From positions 12,822,418-12,886,417 of the forward strand of contig JBBCBC010000026.1 in NCBI GenBank assembly GCA_037126765.1: 64,000 bases of DNA. Reading direction: 5' to 3'. This DNA is from Stenogyne calaminthoides (lineage: Eukaryota > Streptophyta > Magnoliopsida > Lamiales > Lamiaceae). Each line of letters opens with the position of its first letter. The stretch's first letter is position 1. The translations under genes and the position numbers were made by a program. A model generated the notes under the pieces. It ran no database searches. It was not told the origin of the DNA and saw only the letters and a list, made by a program, of their open reading frames with translations. This document shows positions 33,653 through 44,899 of this stretch, piece by piece.

Positions 33653-34790
33653 TTAGTTCGCCAAAAAATTGGAGATCCCCTTAACAAGATAGAGTAGGTC
33701 TACTGTACAAATTTGTATAAATACAAATCAATCAATTTAGGAAATTATTTAATTCGCGGGTCTAAGATGACCGGTCAAGCATGTCAAGGATGGGTTGGGT
33801 AAAGTTAAATTGGGTCTCAATTGGGATTTGTATGTATACAAATTTGTATCCTAGACTTTGTCAACAAGATAAAATAGCCCGTACAAGAACGTCTCGTCAT
33901 GGGATAACCTCCCCAATCTGCATCACAGTAAGTTCAAGAAAAAAAATATTATTTCTTGGGAGGAGAATTCCTTGTCCAGTGGTGGACTTAAGGAACTATA
34001 AGACTCGTATGGCTGCATTCATGTGAGTTCCTCGAGGTGTTGTGATAAGCATGCTCAAATAGTTGATGGTGAATTGTATATCTGGCCTTGTGATGGCCAA
34101 GTAAAGTAACCGACCAAATAATCACCTATAACGAAGAGCGTCGACAAATGGACCGTTCATCTTCATTGCTTAATTGCAAGTTTTGATTTATTGGAAATGC
34201 ATTTGGACGTCCACCTTGTAAACCATGTTTCTCTGTGAATACAAGTGTATACTTCCTTTGCCTAAAAAAAAATACATTCTTCGAGCGAGCGACTTCTATC
34301 CTAAGAAAGTATTTCAAGGGCCTCAAGTCCTTGATGTTGTAAAGTTTGTCCAGATACTCCTTGACATGAACAAGTTTTCGATCATCATTACCCACTAATA
34401 TGAAGTCGTCTACATATATAAAAGCTGCAACATACTTATCTTTTTGCTTGAAAATAAAAAGTGAATGGTCCACTCGTGATTGTCGAAACCCATTGTCGAC
34501 CATTGCCCAAGTGAATTTATGATACCAATTCCTTGAGGCTTGACGAAGGCCATCAAGTGATTTTCGTTGTCGACATACACATGCTTCTCCATCTTTTGCG
34601 AACCCTTGTTGCACTTTCATATAGACATGCTCCACCAAATATCCACGAATGCAACAAGTAAACTCCTCATTGTAATAACTTTTGCAAATGGTGCAAAAGT
34701 CTCATGGAAGCCTGCTCCTTTAATTTGTGTAAAATCATTCGCTACTAAATAAGCCTTGTAGTGCTCTACTTTGCCATTGGGTTTATATTT
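33653..34790 (-). pseudogene. copia reverse transcriptase and RNase H
   Basis: The minus strand has MKVQQGFAKDG, LDGLRQASRNWYHKF, FIYVDDFILVGND with the Y-V-D-D catalytic motif, and LKYFLRIEVARSKN. Then come RLLYLAITRPDIQF and LITTPRGTHMNAAIRVL of the RNase H region. There are frame changes near 34590 and 34126, and a MITE inserted close to the end. Confidence 0.85.
33692..33862. mobile_element. Mutator-like MITE (171 bp), TSD AACAAGATA
   Basis: The 9-bp AACAAGATA flanks it (33683-33691 and 33863-33871). The ends GAGTAGGTCTACTGTACAAA and TTTGTATCCTAGACTTTGTC match those of the elements at 9746 and 14998. Deleting it restores the copia RNase H reading. Confidence 0.88.
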
Positions 34791-34799
34791 TAGTCAACA

Positions 34800-36302
34800 A
34801 CTCTTCACTAATTGTTGTGGCTACCATTCTCCACTAACGCCTAAATTTCTTTCTTCATTGCATCACACCATTGTTCATCTTTTAAAGCATGATGGTAACA
34901 CTTAGGCTTATCGAGAGAAGTGATGGCCGCAAGATAAGCCTTATGAGTGTTAGAGAATTTATCATAAGAGACATAATATGATAGTGGCTATACCTCAGAA
35001 GTTCCTAGATTGGAGGTACATTGTGAATTGATCTATAGATTTTGGCAGTTATGTGGCATAAGACTCAAGATGTTTGGATTTTTTCTTTACTCGTTCACTT
35101 CTCCGCAATGTGGGACTTGACTGTTGTGAGGTCTCGACAATAACACCCTCAACTTGGTTGGATTCAATATTGTGGGATTTTCTTCGGCACTTGTTCTAGG
35201 CTAGTCCTACAACTCTACACTTCCCAAGACATCCGCCTCATGCTATGGGCCATCATCTTCTATCATTGCTAGTCCATATCCATTTGACCTCCATTCATTT
35301 TCACGTCGAATGCTTATTTCTTCAAAACTATTTTTTCGTTTGGATGTCTTGTAAGGAAAGACATTCTCCATAAATTTCATATCCTGTAACGTGTATATTT
35401 ATCTTGTCTCCAAGTTAAAATACTCGATACCCCTTTTCAGAATATGGATATCCAACAAAAACCCACTGTCTTCCTCGTACCCAAAATTTATATATCCCTT
35501 TCCGATTATCTTTAGGTAAGCTAAGCAACCAAAATTCCTACGGTGATTATAGAAATGCTTCTTATTAAACATAATTTCATATGGTGCTTTTTGTTTGAGT
35601 TGTTTGGAGGGTGAACGATTTATGATATAAGTTGCAAATAAAACACACTCTCGCCAAAAATATATTAGTAACCCTACCTCAAAACGTAAAGCCCTTGTCA
35701 CCTCCAAAATATGTCTATGCTTTCTTTCTACTACCCCATTTTATTGAAGTGTATTTGTGCATGATGTCTCAAGTATAATCCCATGACCATTATAATAATC
35801 CATCATAGATTTTGGCTGAAACTTTACCCCATTATAAGTTCTAATCCTTTTAACAACCTTTTCCAAATTGTTTAGATACCATATTGCATAACATAGTAAA
35901 AAAAAAAAACTCATTTAAGATTTTTGTTTCATAAGAAAGACCCACACACCTCTACTGAGATCCTCAACCACATACAAAAAAATAATTTGCACCCGAAAAA
36001 GATGGAGTGCGATAGCTACCCCAAATATCACAGTGTATAAGCTCAAAACAAGAATATGTTTTAATATTGTTACCTGGAAAAGGTAATCTAGTCAATTTGT
36101 CTCTCAAATAAGAATTACAATGGTTGTTGCTCTTTCCAAAATTAATAATACAAAAATCATCAACAAACTGAGTGTTTAAACTTGAAGCATGTCTTATTCT
36201 TTTATGCCAAAATTTTAAATCAACAGTCACCGACATAGCCATACCTTCTCCAGCTATCGGCAACAAGAAATATAGATCATCTGCAATGTCTACCCACTCC
36301 AA
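34800..36302 (-). pseudogene. copia integrase
   Basis: Two better-preserved stretches remain. 36302-35964 holds FWHKRIRHASSLNTQF, SNNHCNSYLRDKLTRLPF and FELIHCDIWGSYRTPS. 35707-35399 holds LRFEVGLLIYFWRECVLFAT, YIINRSPSKQL and NFGCLAYLKII. The intervening core is frame-broken. A poly-A run near 35900 is likely a frameshift site. Confidence 0.75.
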
Positions 36303-36480
36303 TCAGGTTCCTCGAAAGTAAGTCCAGTTTTACACCAAAATTCACAAAAATAAAATAAAATGAGGACACAATTTATATCTCTCGTTAATCTGCTAACAGA
36401 AAGAAAATTGCATTTAAAATCAGGGATGTTCAAGACTCATTCGTATTTCATCCCATTTTGCAAATTTGTGTCCCCTACAC

Positions 36481-37602
36481 TCATAACATGATAATATCAC
36501 CATTTGAAATTTTGACGGGCATTTCGGTTCCTGCTCCTGTTTGATTGTTAAGTAACTTGCTATCAAATGTGATATGCTTAGTTGCCCTGAAATCAATTAT
36601 CGAAGGTTTCAAGTCACTTATCTTACCCACCATATAGTATGTGGAAGGACTCTCATTATGAAAAGCCTGTGAATCATCAATACCTTTGAAATATTCCAAG
36701 AGCTTAGAAACGGGACTACTGCTCGCCGCCTTGTGTGCGGATTTATCCCCACATTTCTTCTTGTTCCATGAATCATCCCTTTGTCTTGGGATTTTGGGTA
36801 TCCAATGAGTTCATAGCACTCATCGACCGTGTGATATAACCTTTGACTATCTCTAAATTTCTTGACTTCACGACCATTTTTTTTCTATTCACCTCCCCCT
36901 TTCTCCGAACGTCTTGTTGTTTGAGTCTAAAAAATGAAAACAATGGAAGCCTTCCCAGCAGCAGTAATCTGTTTTTATTTTTATCCTCTGAAATAATATG
37001 AAAGGTCATACCCAGTGAGACCACTAGTTTGGTGCTCAATATATGGTTCTTAACTGTCCCAAAAAATCTCATCCAAGCCCAAGAGGAACTCATAAACTCT
37101 TTCCTTATCCCTCATGTCCGTCAATTGCTTAGAGACATCACAAGTGCACCCAGCGCACTTACACTTGAGGATTTGCGAGATAGATTCAAACTCATAACAA
37201 AACCCTTTGAGTTTCTTGTAGTAGGCCAAGACTGATAACTTCTCCTATCGCACTTTACATTTTAGTTTGAATGCTCTAGGCGCACTTTCGCTCCCAAAAT
37301 GTTGTTGTAAGTCTTTCCAAGCTTCGCGTGCAGCCTTTGCATGTTTGATATTGTTGCGAATTTCCTTTTCCATGGAACTATGCACCAATCCCTCACCATG
37401 AGTTGCATCTTTTCCACATCAATATTTTTGATGTCCCTTTAGCCAGAATCAGAAGAAAACCATCGACAAAATCGATTTTTTTTGGCTTAGAGGGAATTAC
37501 TCATTTCATCGGCCCAATCTACGTAGTTTCCATTATGAAGAGGATCTCTTGTGAAAACAAATATTTGAATTGTCGCCCGCGGAGAGGTATTATGGTGACA
37601 TC
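36481..37602 (-). pseudogene. copia gag and protease
   Basis: The protease segment at 36699-36481 has IIDFRATKHITFDSKLL, with the D-S-G triad degraded to D-F-R. Gag sequence follows up to the Ty3 insertion, with several frame changes. The first 20 codons of gag lie at 47662-47606 (MTKKGDETSNSKSVGF) beyond the inserted element. Confidence 0.65.
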
Positions 37603-37607
37603 ACGTC

Positions 37608-38393
37608 TGATGGGGAATATTCTAGCAAACCACTAAGGATCAAACACGTGGATAGTCAAACGGTCAACCTGGTCAAATTGGGTCAATGAGAAGTGAGGTC
37701 CATGGAGTTTGGTCAAAGGGTATTAGAAGTGGGTCAAGGCGTAGGAGATTAGGAGGTAAAGGTCCTAGGCTTAGAGGGATTAAGCCCAATGGTCGCTACA
37801 GTGGGCTGAGGTCTAAAAAGCCCAAGTATTTCGGAAGACTAATCCCGGGCCATTGTAGAAGATCACAGCTAAAGGCCCTAAAAGAGATGATTCGTGCGCA
37901 GGGTTGTTGCGGAATGAGGGGAATCGGTTCCTACAAACTCGGAACCAGATATCTCGAGTAAAGCGGTTATGAAACTCTCGAAATAGACAGGATCTTTAGC
38001 ACGACGGAAGAATAATGAGAGAAATAGGCTTTGATCGTGGGCCACGATGGAAGTAAGAAGAAGGTATATCATCTCCCACACTCCGAACGTGGGTCGTGGG
38101 GAAGAAGAAAGGAGTTCAAGTCCGAGGGGTATAAAATCCCCTCCGAGGTAACTCTTCAGATCATCGAATAACACACTCACCAAATTTACATACATATATT
38201 ATATCGCCTTTTTATTAGAGAGATCACTGACTTGAGCGTCGGAGTGCCCGCACCGGAAATCCCTCCGGTGTGTTTTTCTTGCAGGTATTGAAACCGGAAT
38301 TCTTCGTGGTCAAGGTGGTCGTAAGGATTTTCTTACAATATACACGTAACCTTCTAAATCCAGGTCATCCTTGAATCCACTTTTACCACACCA
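37608..38393 (+). repeat. 5' LTR of the Tat-type element
   Basis: Begins TGATGGGGAATATTC and ends TTACCACACCA. A TATA box (GGGTATAAAATCCCC) is at about 38125-38139. A 91-codon open frame (37686-37961) is present in both LTRs but has no domain. Confidence 0.93.
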
Positions 38394-38395
38394 AA

Positions 38396-38414
38396 TTGGC
38401 ACCGTCTGTGGGAA
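38396..38414 (+). other. Primer-binding site
   Basis: TTGGCACCGTCTGTGGGAA, two bases after the LTR. Identical to the PBS of the first Ty3 element. Confidence 0.85.
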
Positions 38415-38701
38415 CACAGGGCTGAAGACATGTGTTTAAACCCTTGTTTCCGAATAAGAATTTCTGAAAGTTAATTACGAGATAGCTGGGGATCAATCTG
38501 CCCAGCAAGGCTCTACTGGAGAATATCGGTAGGAGTCCTCAACCAACCCAAACGGCATCGCCACTTTATGGGATGCCGCCTATGGGTAAAGGAGCTACAG
38601 CCCCGACACCTCCCTCGACTTTTATGGGAGACACACAGATGGCTGGGAGAGGGAATCCAACTGATTCCCCTCTCTAGAAGACGGTAGCAGATTCGGTCCC
38701 G

Positions 38702-39943
38702 GTGGGAGGTACGGGCCGAGGAGGAGGCACCACACATGGGGTACCTTCAAACCAGGGAACTGTGGGAGGGATAACAGCACAGGCATCCCAACTCCAGGGT
38801 TCTACTCCTGAAGCAGCTTCATGGGAAATACCTCATCCAACACCACCAAACTCTACGATGGTGACTGTTAGTATGGATCAGTTAGGAGAATTGGTTGCTA
38901 AAGCGGTAGAAAGTGCTTTTGCAGGAAGAAGTCAGACAAGGATACATCCTCCTGGACCTGAAGGAGATTTAAGGGAGAGGGGGAGCCAGGTCCCTCATGA
39001 ACCAACGGGACGCAGACAGGGCGAGGAATCTCATGCAGATCAAGGGGATCCTGGGAAGAAGCAGGTACCAGGTGAGGAAACCCCTCACTCAAGGAGAGGC
39101 GGGGGTCGGGATAGGCCACCCCGAAAGACATAAACAATGGACATGGGCGAGAGTTCGGATCCGACCTATGACGGAGGGGTCAGTCATCGATTATTATCCC
39201 TTTAGAAGGAGATGGAGACAATGAGGAAACAGCTGAAGCAGGTAAGTGATGTTAGACCTATGGCCGGTTGTCAATTTTCTGAGGATATTCTAAGTGATGA
39301 GTTGCCTTTTAATTTTAAACCTTTGACGTTTGAATATGATGGGAACACGGATCCTTATGAACATTTAGTCCGTTTTGAGAATACTACCTTATTACATCGA
39401 TATGGGGAGGGGGTAAAATGTAGGGTTTTTCTAACCACTTTGTCAAAGGCTGCCCAACAATGGTTCAGCCAATTGGGCCCAAATAGTATCCACTCCTTTG
39501 CAGGTTTTAGCAAGATGTTCTTGCACCAGTTCGCTAGCGCTAGGAGGCAGCCCAGAGCGACCCTGACTCTTTTCAACATGAGGCAGGGAGAAAGTGAAAG
39601 TTTGAGAGAATTTCTGAAGCGGTTTAATCAAGCCACCCTGGAGGTCCCTATCGCCACTCCAGAAGTGAAAATTAACGCACTGACTAACGGACTGCGGGAT
39701 GGGGAGTTATTTTTGTCACTCGCTAAAAAGCCGGTAACGTCCTTCGACGACTTGCTAAATAGGGCGGAGAAGTACGTTACCCTGGAAGAGATCAGAAAGG
39801 CCAAGAAGGCAGAAACCAAGTCCGGCGATAAAAGAAGAGACTCAGATGATCGAAAGGGTAGGAATGAAGGGAGAGCGGAGTCAAGGACAGAAAACAAACC
39901 GGAAGATAGGTCGGAAGGCGCAAGGTCATTTAATGGACATTGA
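38702..39943 (+). pseudogene. gag of the Tat-type element
   Basis: The capsid domain (Retrotrans_gag) is at 39212-39943: FKPLTFEYDGNTDPYEHLV, LSKAAQQWFSQLG, FNMRQGESESLREFLKRFN and ALTNGLRDGELFLSLAKKP. A Lys/Arg/Glu-rich tail ends it. The part from 38702 is in the same frame but separated by stops at 39131 and about 39207. The next segment (39992 on) is again in frame after one TGA at 39941. Confidence 0.8.
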
Positions 39944-39991
39944 CCGAGGTTCAAAAAGTATACACCTCTAAAGATCCAGCCAGCTGAGGTT

Positions 39992-40993
39992 TTGGACGTA
40001 GCCGGAGATCTTCCGAGGATGAAGTTCCCCTGGTCAAGAGCTCGAGGGCCGTCAAAGACGAAATCAGATAAGTTTTGCCGCTTCCACAATGATTATGGTC
40101 ACGAGACAAACAAGTTTTTTCATTTGAAGGATGAAATCGAAAGGTTGATCCAGGAAGGACATTTAAAGGAGTTTGTATACCGAGACCGGCAAAACTCTCG
40201 AGGGAGCAAAAGAAGGGAGTCTGAAGAGAAAACAGATGAGCGTGATAAAAGGAGAAAGGAGGAACCTAAAAAGCCCCCGGTGCAGAAGCGAGATCTCATT
40301 CAAGTCATTGTGGGAGGACCTGCTGCTGGTGATTCATTTCGAGCCCGAAAGAAGAGTGTACGAGAAATGGAGACTAGCCAGGGAGTAAAAGTGATGGAGA
40401 TCCAGGAGGTCGGGAAGATGGAAGACGCTCCCAAAATCTCATTCGGTCCTAAAGATGGTGGAGGATCGAGGCAGCCGCACACGGATGCTTTAATAATTAC
40501 TACTGATATTACAGGTTATGATTTAGCTAGAATATTTGTGGATACGGGGAGCTTTGCAGATATCATGATGTGGGACTGCTATAAAAGGATGGAGCTAAAT
40601 GCAAAACTACGTCATGTGGAAACATCACTTTATGGTTTTACAGGAGGAGCTATTCAACCCCTAGGCAAAGTCACTTTGCAGGTCGGCCTTGGGGAACATC
40701 CTAGACGGAGGGTCCTCGTGGTGAATTTTCTTATCGTGCAGGCCCCTGCCTCGTACAATGTGATCTTTGGCAGACCCCTGTTGAATGCTTTCCAGGCGGT
40801 AGTGTCAACCTACCATATGAAGATGAAGTTTCTCGTGGGAGAAGAAGTAGGAGAGGTTAGTGGAAATCAAGCACTAGCCATAAAATGTTATGTGGAAGCT
40901 GTTCGAGTAGCAGATAAAAGCATACAAGATAAATTGGGTAGAATTAAAGGAGAGGATCCGGAAGTAAAGAAAGCTAGATTTCTGGAGGAATGA
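39992..40993 (+). pseudogene. gag end and aspartic protease
   Basis: A 333-codon stretch holds CRFHNDYGHETNKFFHLKDE, the Gag C-terminal motif with its usual knuckle reduced. The retropepsin follows, with ARIFVDTGSFADIMMW (D-T-G active site) and APASYNVIFGRPLLNAFQAV. A TGA at 40991 separates it from the linker to reverse transcriptase. Confidence 0.85.
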
Positions 40994-41079
40994 GAACCTA
41001 CCAAGATGCAAGCGGAGGAGGAACTGATGGTTATAGAGTTGTATCCGGGGAAGGTAGGATACACCATCGAGTTGGAACA

Positions 41080-42384
41080 CAAATGAACGAAGCTTTAACC
41101 AAGAAGCTGATCGCAGTTTTGAGGGAGAATGCGGATATCTTTGCCTTTTCACCTGGGGATATGACAGGTATCCCTCCTGATGTAGCTATGCATTATCTTA
41201 ACATAAAAGCAGGATCGTGACCCGTGAAACAGAAGTTAAGACACTTCGGGTATGAGAAGGATGGGATTATCAGGGAAGAGGTGGAGAAATTGTTGAAGGC
41301 TGGACACGTCGAGCCTATGTATTTTCCAGAGTGGTTGGCGAACGCTGTGCTGGTCTCGAAAGGAGCAGGGAAGTGGCGGATGTGCATTGACTTCAGAGAC
41401 CTGAGTAAAGCTTGCCCTAAGGACCATTATCCCTTGCCAAGGATTGATCAATTGGTGGATTCGACATTGGGGTTCGAATTACTCAGCATGATGGATGCCT
41501 ATCAAAGATATCATCAAATACAGCTCTTCCCGGGGGACAAAACTAAGGTTAGCTTTATTGCTTCATGTGGTACCTTTGCATACATTAGAATGCCCTTTGG
41601 ATTAATCAATGCAGGAGCAACTTATCAACGGATGGTTGATAAAGTATTCTGAAAATTATTGGGACGTAACATGGAGGTTTACGTGGATGATATGTTTGTC
41701 AAGAGCGTTGAGGCAGAAAAACATATAGTGGATCTAAAGGAGTCCTTTTCCGTAATCAGAGCTAACGAGATGAAGCTCAACCCGGCGAAATGTTTCTTTG
41801 GAGTTAGATCGGGGAGGTTCCTGGGATACATGGTGACGCAAAGGGGTATCGAGGTCAACCCGGTGAAAGTACAAGCAGTGTTGGACATGCAGCCCCCTAA
41901 CAACCTTAAGGAGCTACAGAGATTGAACGGGAGGATTGCGGCCTTGAGCAGATTTATCTCCAAATCTGCGGAAAGAAGTTTACATTTTTTCAGGGTCCTG
42001 AGGAAAGGAACGAGATTCGCTTGGGATGAGGAATGTCAAAAAGCCTTCGAAGAGTTGAAAAGTCACTTGGCTCGGCTTCCTCAGCTGACCAAGCCAGTGA
42101 GGGGAGATGTGTTACTCCTCTATTTCTCAGTGGGGAAGGATTCAATCAGCTCAGTACTGATAAAAGAGGAAGGGGCAACCCAAAAGCTAGTCTACTATGT
42201 AAGTAAGATAATACAGGGAGCTGAAACCAGATATTCTGAGACAGAAAAGGCAGCTTTGGCTATCATGATCACTACAAGGAGGCTAAGGCCTTACTTTCTT
42301 TCCCATAAAATAATTGTTCGAACTAACTATCCTCTTAAAGAGGTATTAGGTCGAGCTAGTCTATCAGGGAGGATGGTCAAATAA
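41080..42384 (+). pseudogene. Reverse transcriptase and first RNase H
   Basis: The linker DIFAFSPGDMTGIPPDVA is followed by EEVEKLLKAGHVEPMYFPEW, WRMCIDFRDLSKACPKDHYP and FAYIRMPFGLINAGATYQRM. A stop at 41650 interrupts. MEVYVDDMFVKS (Y-V-D-D catalytic motif) and MKLNPAKCFFGVRSGRFLGY come next, then the first RNase H (ETRYSETEKAALAIMITTRR). Another stop stands at 42382 and one near 41218. Confidence 0.9.
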
Positions 42385-42393
42385 GCCGTAGAG

Positions 42394-43016
42394 TTGGGAG
42401 AATATGATGTGGATTTTGAGCCCAGACGAGCAATCAAAGCCCAGGCTTTGTCTGACTTCATACAAGAAACAACCCGCTCAGAACCAGAGAAGGAGTGGCA
42501 GGTATATGTGGATGGCTCTGTTACTATAACAGGTTGTGGTGCAGGTGTCTTGATAATAGATCCTTGGGGAGGCGAACTACAATTTGTAATACGATTCGAG
42601 TTCCATACTTCGAACAACGGAGTAGAGTACGAGGCCTTGATAAGGGGTGTGGAAATGATTGCGGAGATGGGAGGTCAAAGGGTGATCGCGTACACGGATT
42701 CCCAATTGGTGGCCCAACAAGTAAGAGGAGAATACCTGGCCAAGGATGAAAGAATGATGAAGTACTTGGAGAGAGTTGCGGGGGTTAAAGATAAATTCTA
42801 GACTTTCGAGGTAATCCAGATACCACAAGAGCTGAATGTTAAAGCTGATAGCTTATCTAAATTAGCTAGTTCAGTAGCCATGGAAGTAGGCACTTCCATC
42901 ACTGTTTTGAGTGCAGAAAATGAGGCGATCCTGCCTACGGTAGTAGCTATTGGAGAAGAGGACGACTGGAGAACAGAAATCCGAAAGGCTCTGAACGGGG
43001 AGGATCCTCCGTAAAG
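42394..43016 (+). pseudogene. Second (plant-type) RNase H
   Basis: VELGEYDVDFEPRRAIKAQA leads into WQVYVDGSVTITGCGAGVLI, NNGVEYEALIRGVEMIAEMG and AYTDSQLVAQQVRGEYLAKD. Then come a stop at 42799 and the tail ELNVKADSLSKLAS. A second RNase H downstream of the first is the mark of the Tat lineage. Confidence 0.85.
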
Positions 43017-43709
43017 GTGGAAAAAAGGGCAAAGATGGAGGGCTCGATTCTGTTTGATAGGAGGATACTTATACAAACGGTCATTCACATAACCATACCT
43101 AAGATGCCTATCCGTGAACGAGGGGGAGTACATGCTGAGTTAGCCCATCCGCAGGCGAACGGACAGGTCGAGGTAACCAACAGAACCATTGTAAATGGGA
43201 TTCGAACCAGATTGAACAAATCAGTAGGAAGATGGGTAGATGAGCTAGAGGCAGTCCTTTGGGCTTATCGGACTACCCCACGGAGGGCAACAGGAGAATC
43301 GCCTTTCCACTTGGTGTATGGAGCAGCAGCACTCATTCCTACGGAGGTAGGGATTGAATCGCATAGACTCTTACACTTTGACGAAATGCGCAATGAAGAA
43401 CTAATGCATGATAACCTAGATATGCTTGAGGAAGAGAGGGAGATTTCTCATCTAAGAGCAGAAAAGTATAAAAGCCAAGTGAGAGCAGCATATAACAGGA
43501 AGGTGATCCACAGAAAATTCAGAGAAGGGAATTTGGTGCTTCGGCGAGCAGATGCCTTGAAGCATACGGGGAAGTTAGAGGCTAACTGGGAAGGGCCATA
43601 CAAGGTCGTACAAGCTCTTAAGGGAGGTGCATACATACTGCAAGACATGGAGGGGAGACAGATACCTCGCCCTTGGAATGTTTGCAACCTAAAGAAATTC
43701 TACATCTGA
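43017..43709 (+). pseudogene. Integrase C-terminal half; catalytic core deleted
   Basis: The frame resumes with AELAHPQANGQVEVTNRTIV, which carries the third catalytic residue region. WAYRTTPRRATGESPFHLVY, NRKVIHRKFREGNLVLRRAD and LEANWEGPYKVVQAL follow, ending PWNVCNLKKFYI. The finger and first two core acidic residues are missing: the preceding sequence stops at a GGYLYKRSF-like motif (about 43065-43090) and jumps to AHPQ. Confidence 0.85.
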
Positions 43710-43924
43710 AGACCTGCTTCGAGGAGGAGGCAGGGGGAGTCGAGGAGTTGCAAGTATTTTCTTTTCGCTTCACCGATACTTTTTTTTCCTGCCTATAGGT
43801 TTCCCACTGGGTTTTACTATAGGGAGGTTTTGATTAGGCCGGTGTAGATCTAAGTGATGTATGATCTATATTGATTTACCCCTTTTTATACCAATGAAGC
43901 ATTTACGTTTTGCTTTAAGTATGA

Positions 43925-44350
43925 TTTTTGTTGAGTCCCTTATAGGGGTGTCGAATTATTTACCTTTTTATTAAGGCATTGAGAAATTGAGTCCCTTAAT
44001 GGGTGTCGAAACTGAAAATTTTTTAAGGCCCTTAATGGGTGTCAAATTTGAAGTCTTTCTTAGCAAAGACGTTGAAACATTAATGCCCTTAAGGGGTGTC
44101 GAAACTAAAATTTTTTTAAGGCCCTTAATGGGTGTCGAATTTGAAGTCTTCCTTAGCAAAGACGTTGAAACATTATGGCCCTTAAGGGGTGTCGAAACTG
44201 AAATTTTTTTAAGGCCCTTGATGGGTGTCGAATTTGAAGTCTTTCTTAGCAAAGACGTTGAAACATTAAGGAAACATTAAGGCCCTTAAGGGGTGTCGAA
44301 ACTAATAATTTTTTAAGGCCCTTAATGGGTGTCGAATTTGAAGTCTTTTT
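43925..44350 (+). repeat. 93-bp tandem repeat (about four units)
   Basis: The units are spaced 93 bases (CCCTTAAGGGGTGTCGAAAC at 44086 and 44179, then a 104-base step with an 11-bp local duplication). Each unit contains two related halves, one with CCCTTAAGGGGTGTCG and one with CCCTTAATGGGTGTCG. Open frames occur on both strands only because 93 is divisible by three. Position between pol and the 3' LTR matches the variable 3' region of Tat-type elements. Confidence 0.88.
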
Positions 44351-44899
44351 AAACAAGGACGATGAAAACAAACAGATTGATTTAACAACATAGCCAGGAG
44401 ACGCAGGAAAAAGGGATTCGAGGGAGGGAGAGGGATGCAATAAAGACTAAACACAAACATCCAACAAAAACCTCGTGATCCTGAAGGTACCAGTTAACTT
44501 TTCCGTGACTTTAAGCACTGATGTAAAACTTGTTTTACTATATGTTCTACCTTTATACCTTTGATTGCTTAGACACTGTAGAATCCATGTTTCCTACTGA
44601 TCCCCTAGGGCTTGTTGACACAAAAATAGCATGATAAAGCAAATGAATCAAACACGAAACATAGATCATAAAAAGGGTAGGGGTTGGTCCTGCGAGTTAC
44701 TGGATTAGAAAATCTCCAGGATTACCCTTCCCGATAGAAAGGATAATCAAGGAGCAAGTTTGTCAAAAAACTAAAAAGATCATCCCCCTAGTCAGAAGCA
44801 GGGATAGATGATCTCCAAACCACAAGTATTCAGAGAAAAGGGGACACAACCCGAAAGATAAGTCTTGGGACACAGCCTATCAAAAACCATCAAAAACAA

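Noticed and set aside
37686..37961. 91-codon open frame present in both LTRs of the Tat-type element (also 46902-47177)
   Set aside because: It is present twice only because the LTRs are copies. No domain, and composition is like the surrounding non-coding LTR.
43971..44440. Repetitive open frames on both strands (TPIKGLKK and PLMGVE units)
   Set aside because: They follow from a 93-bp repeat divisible by three; there is no start context or domain.
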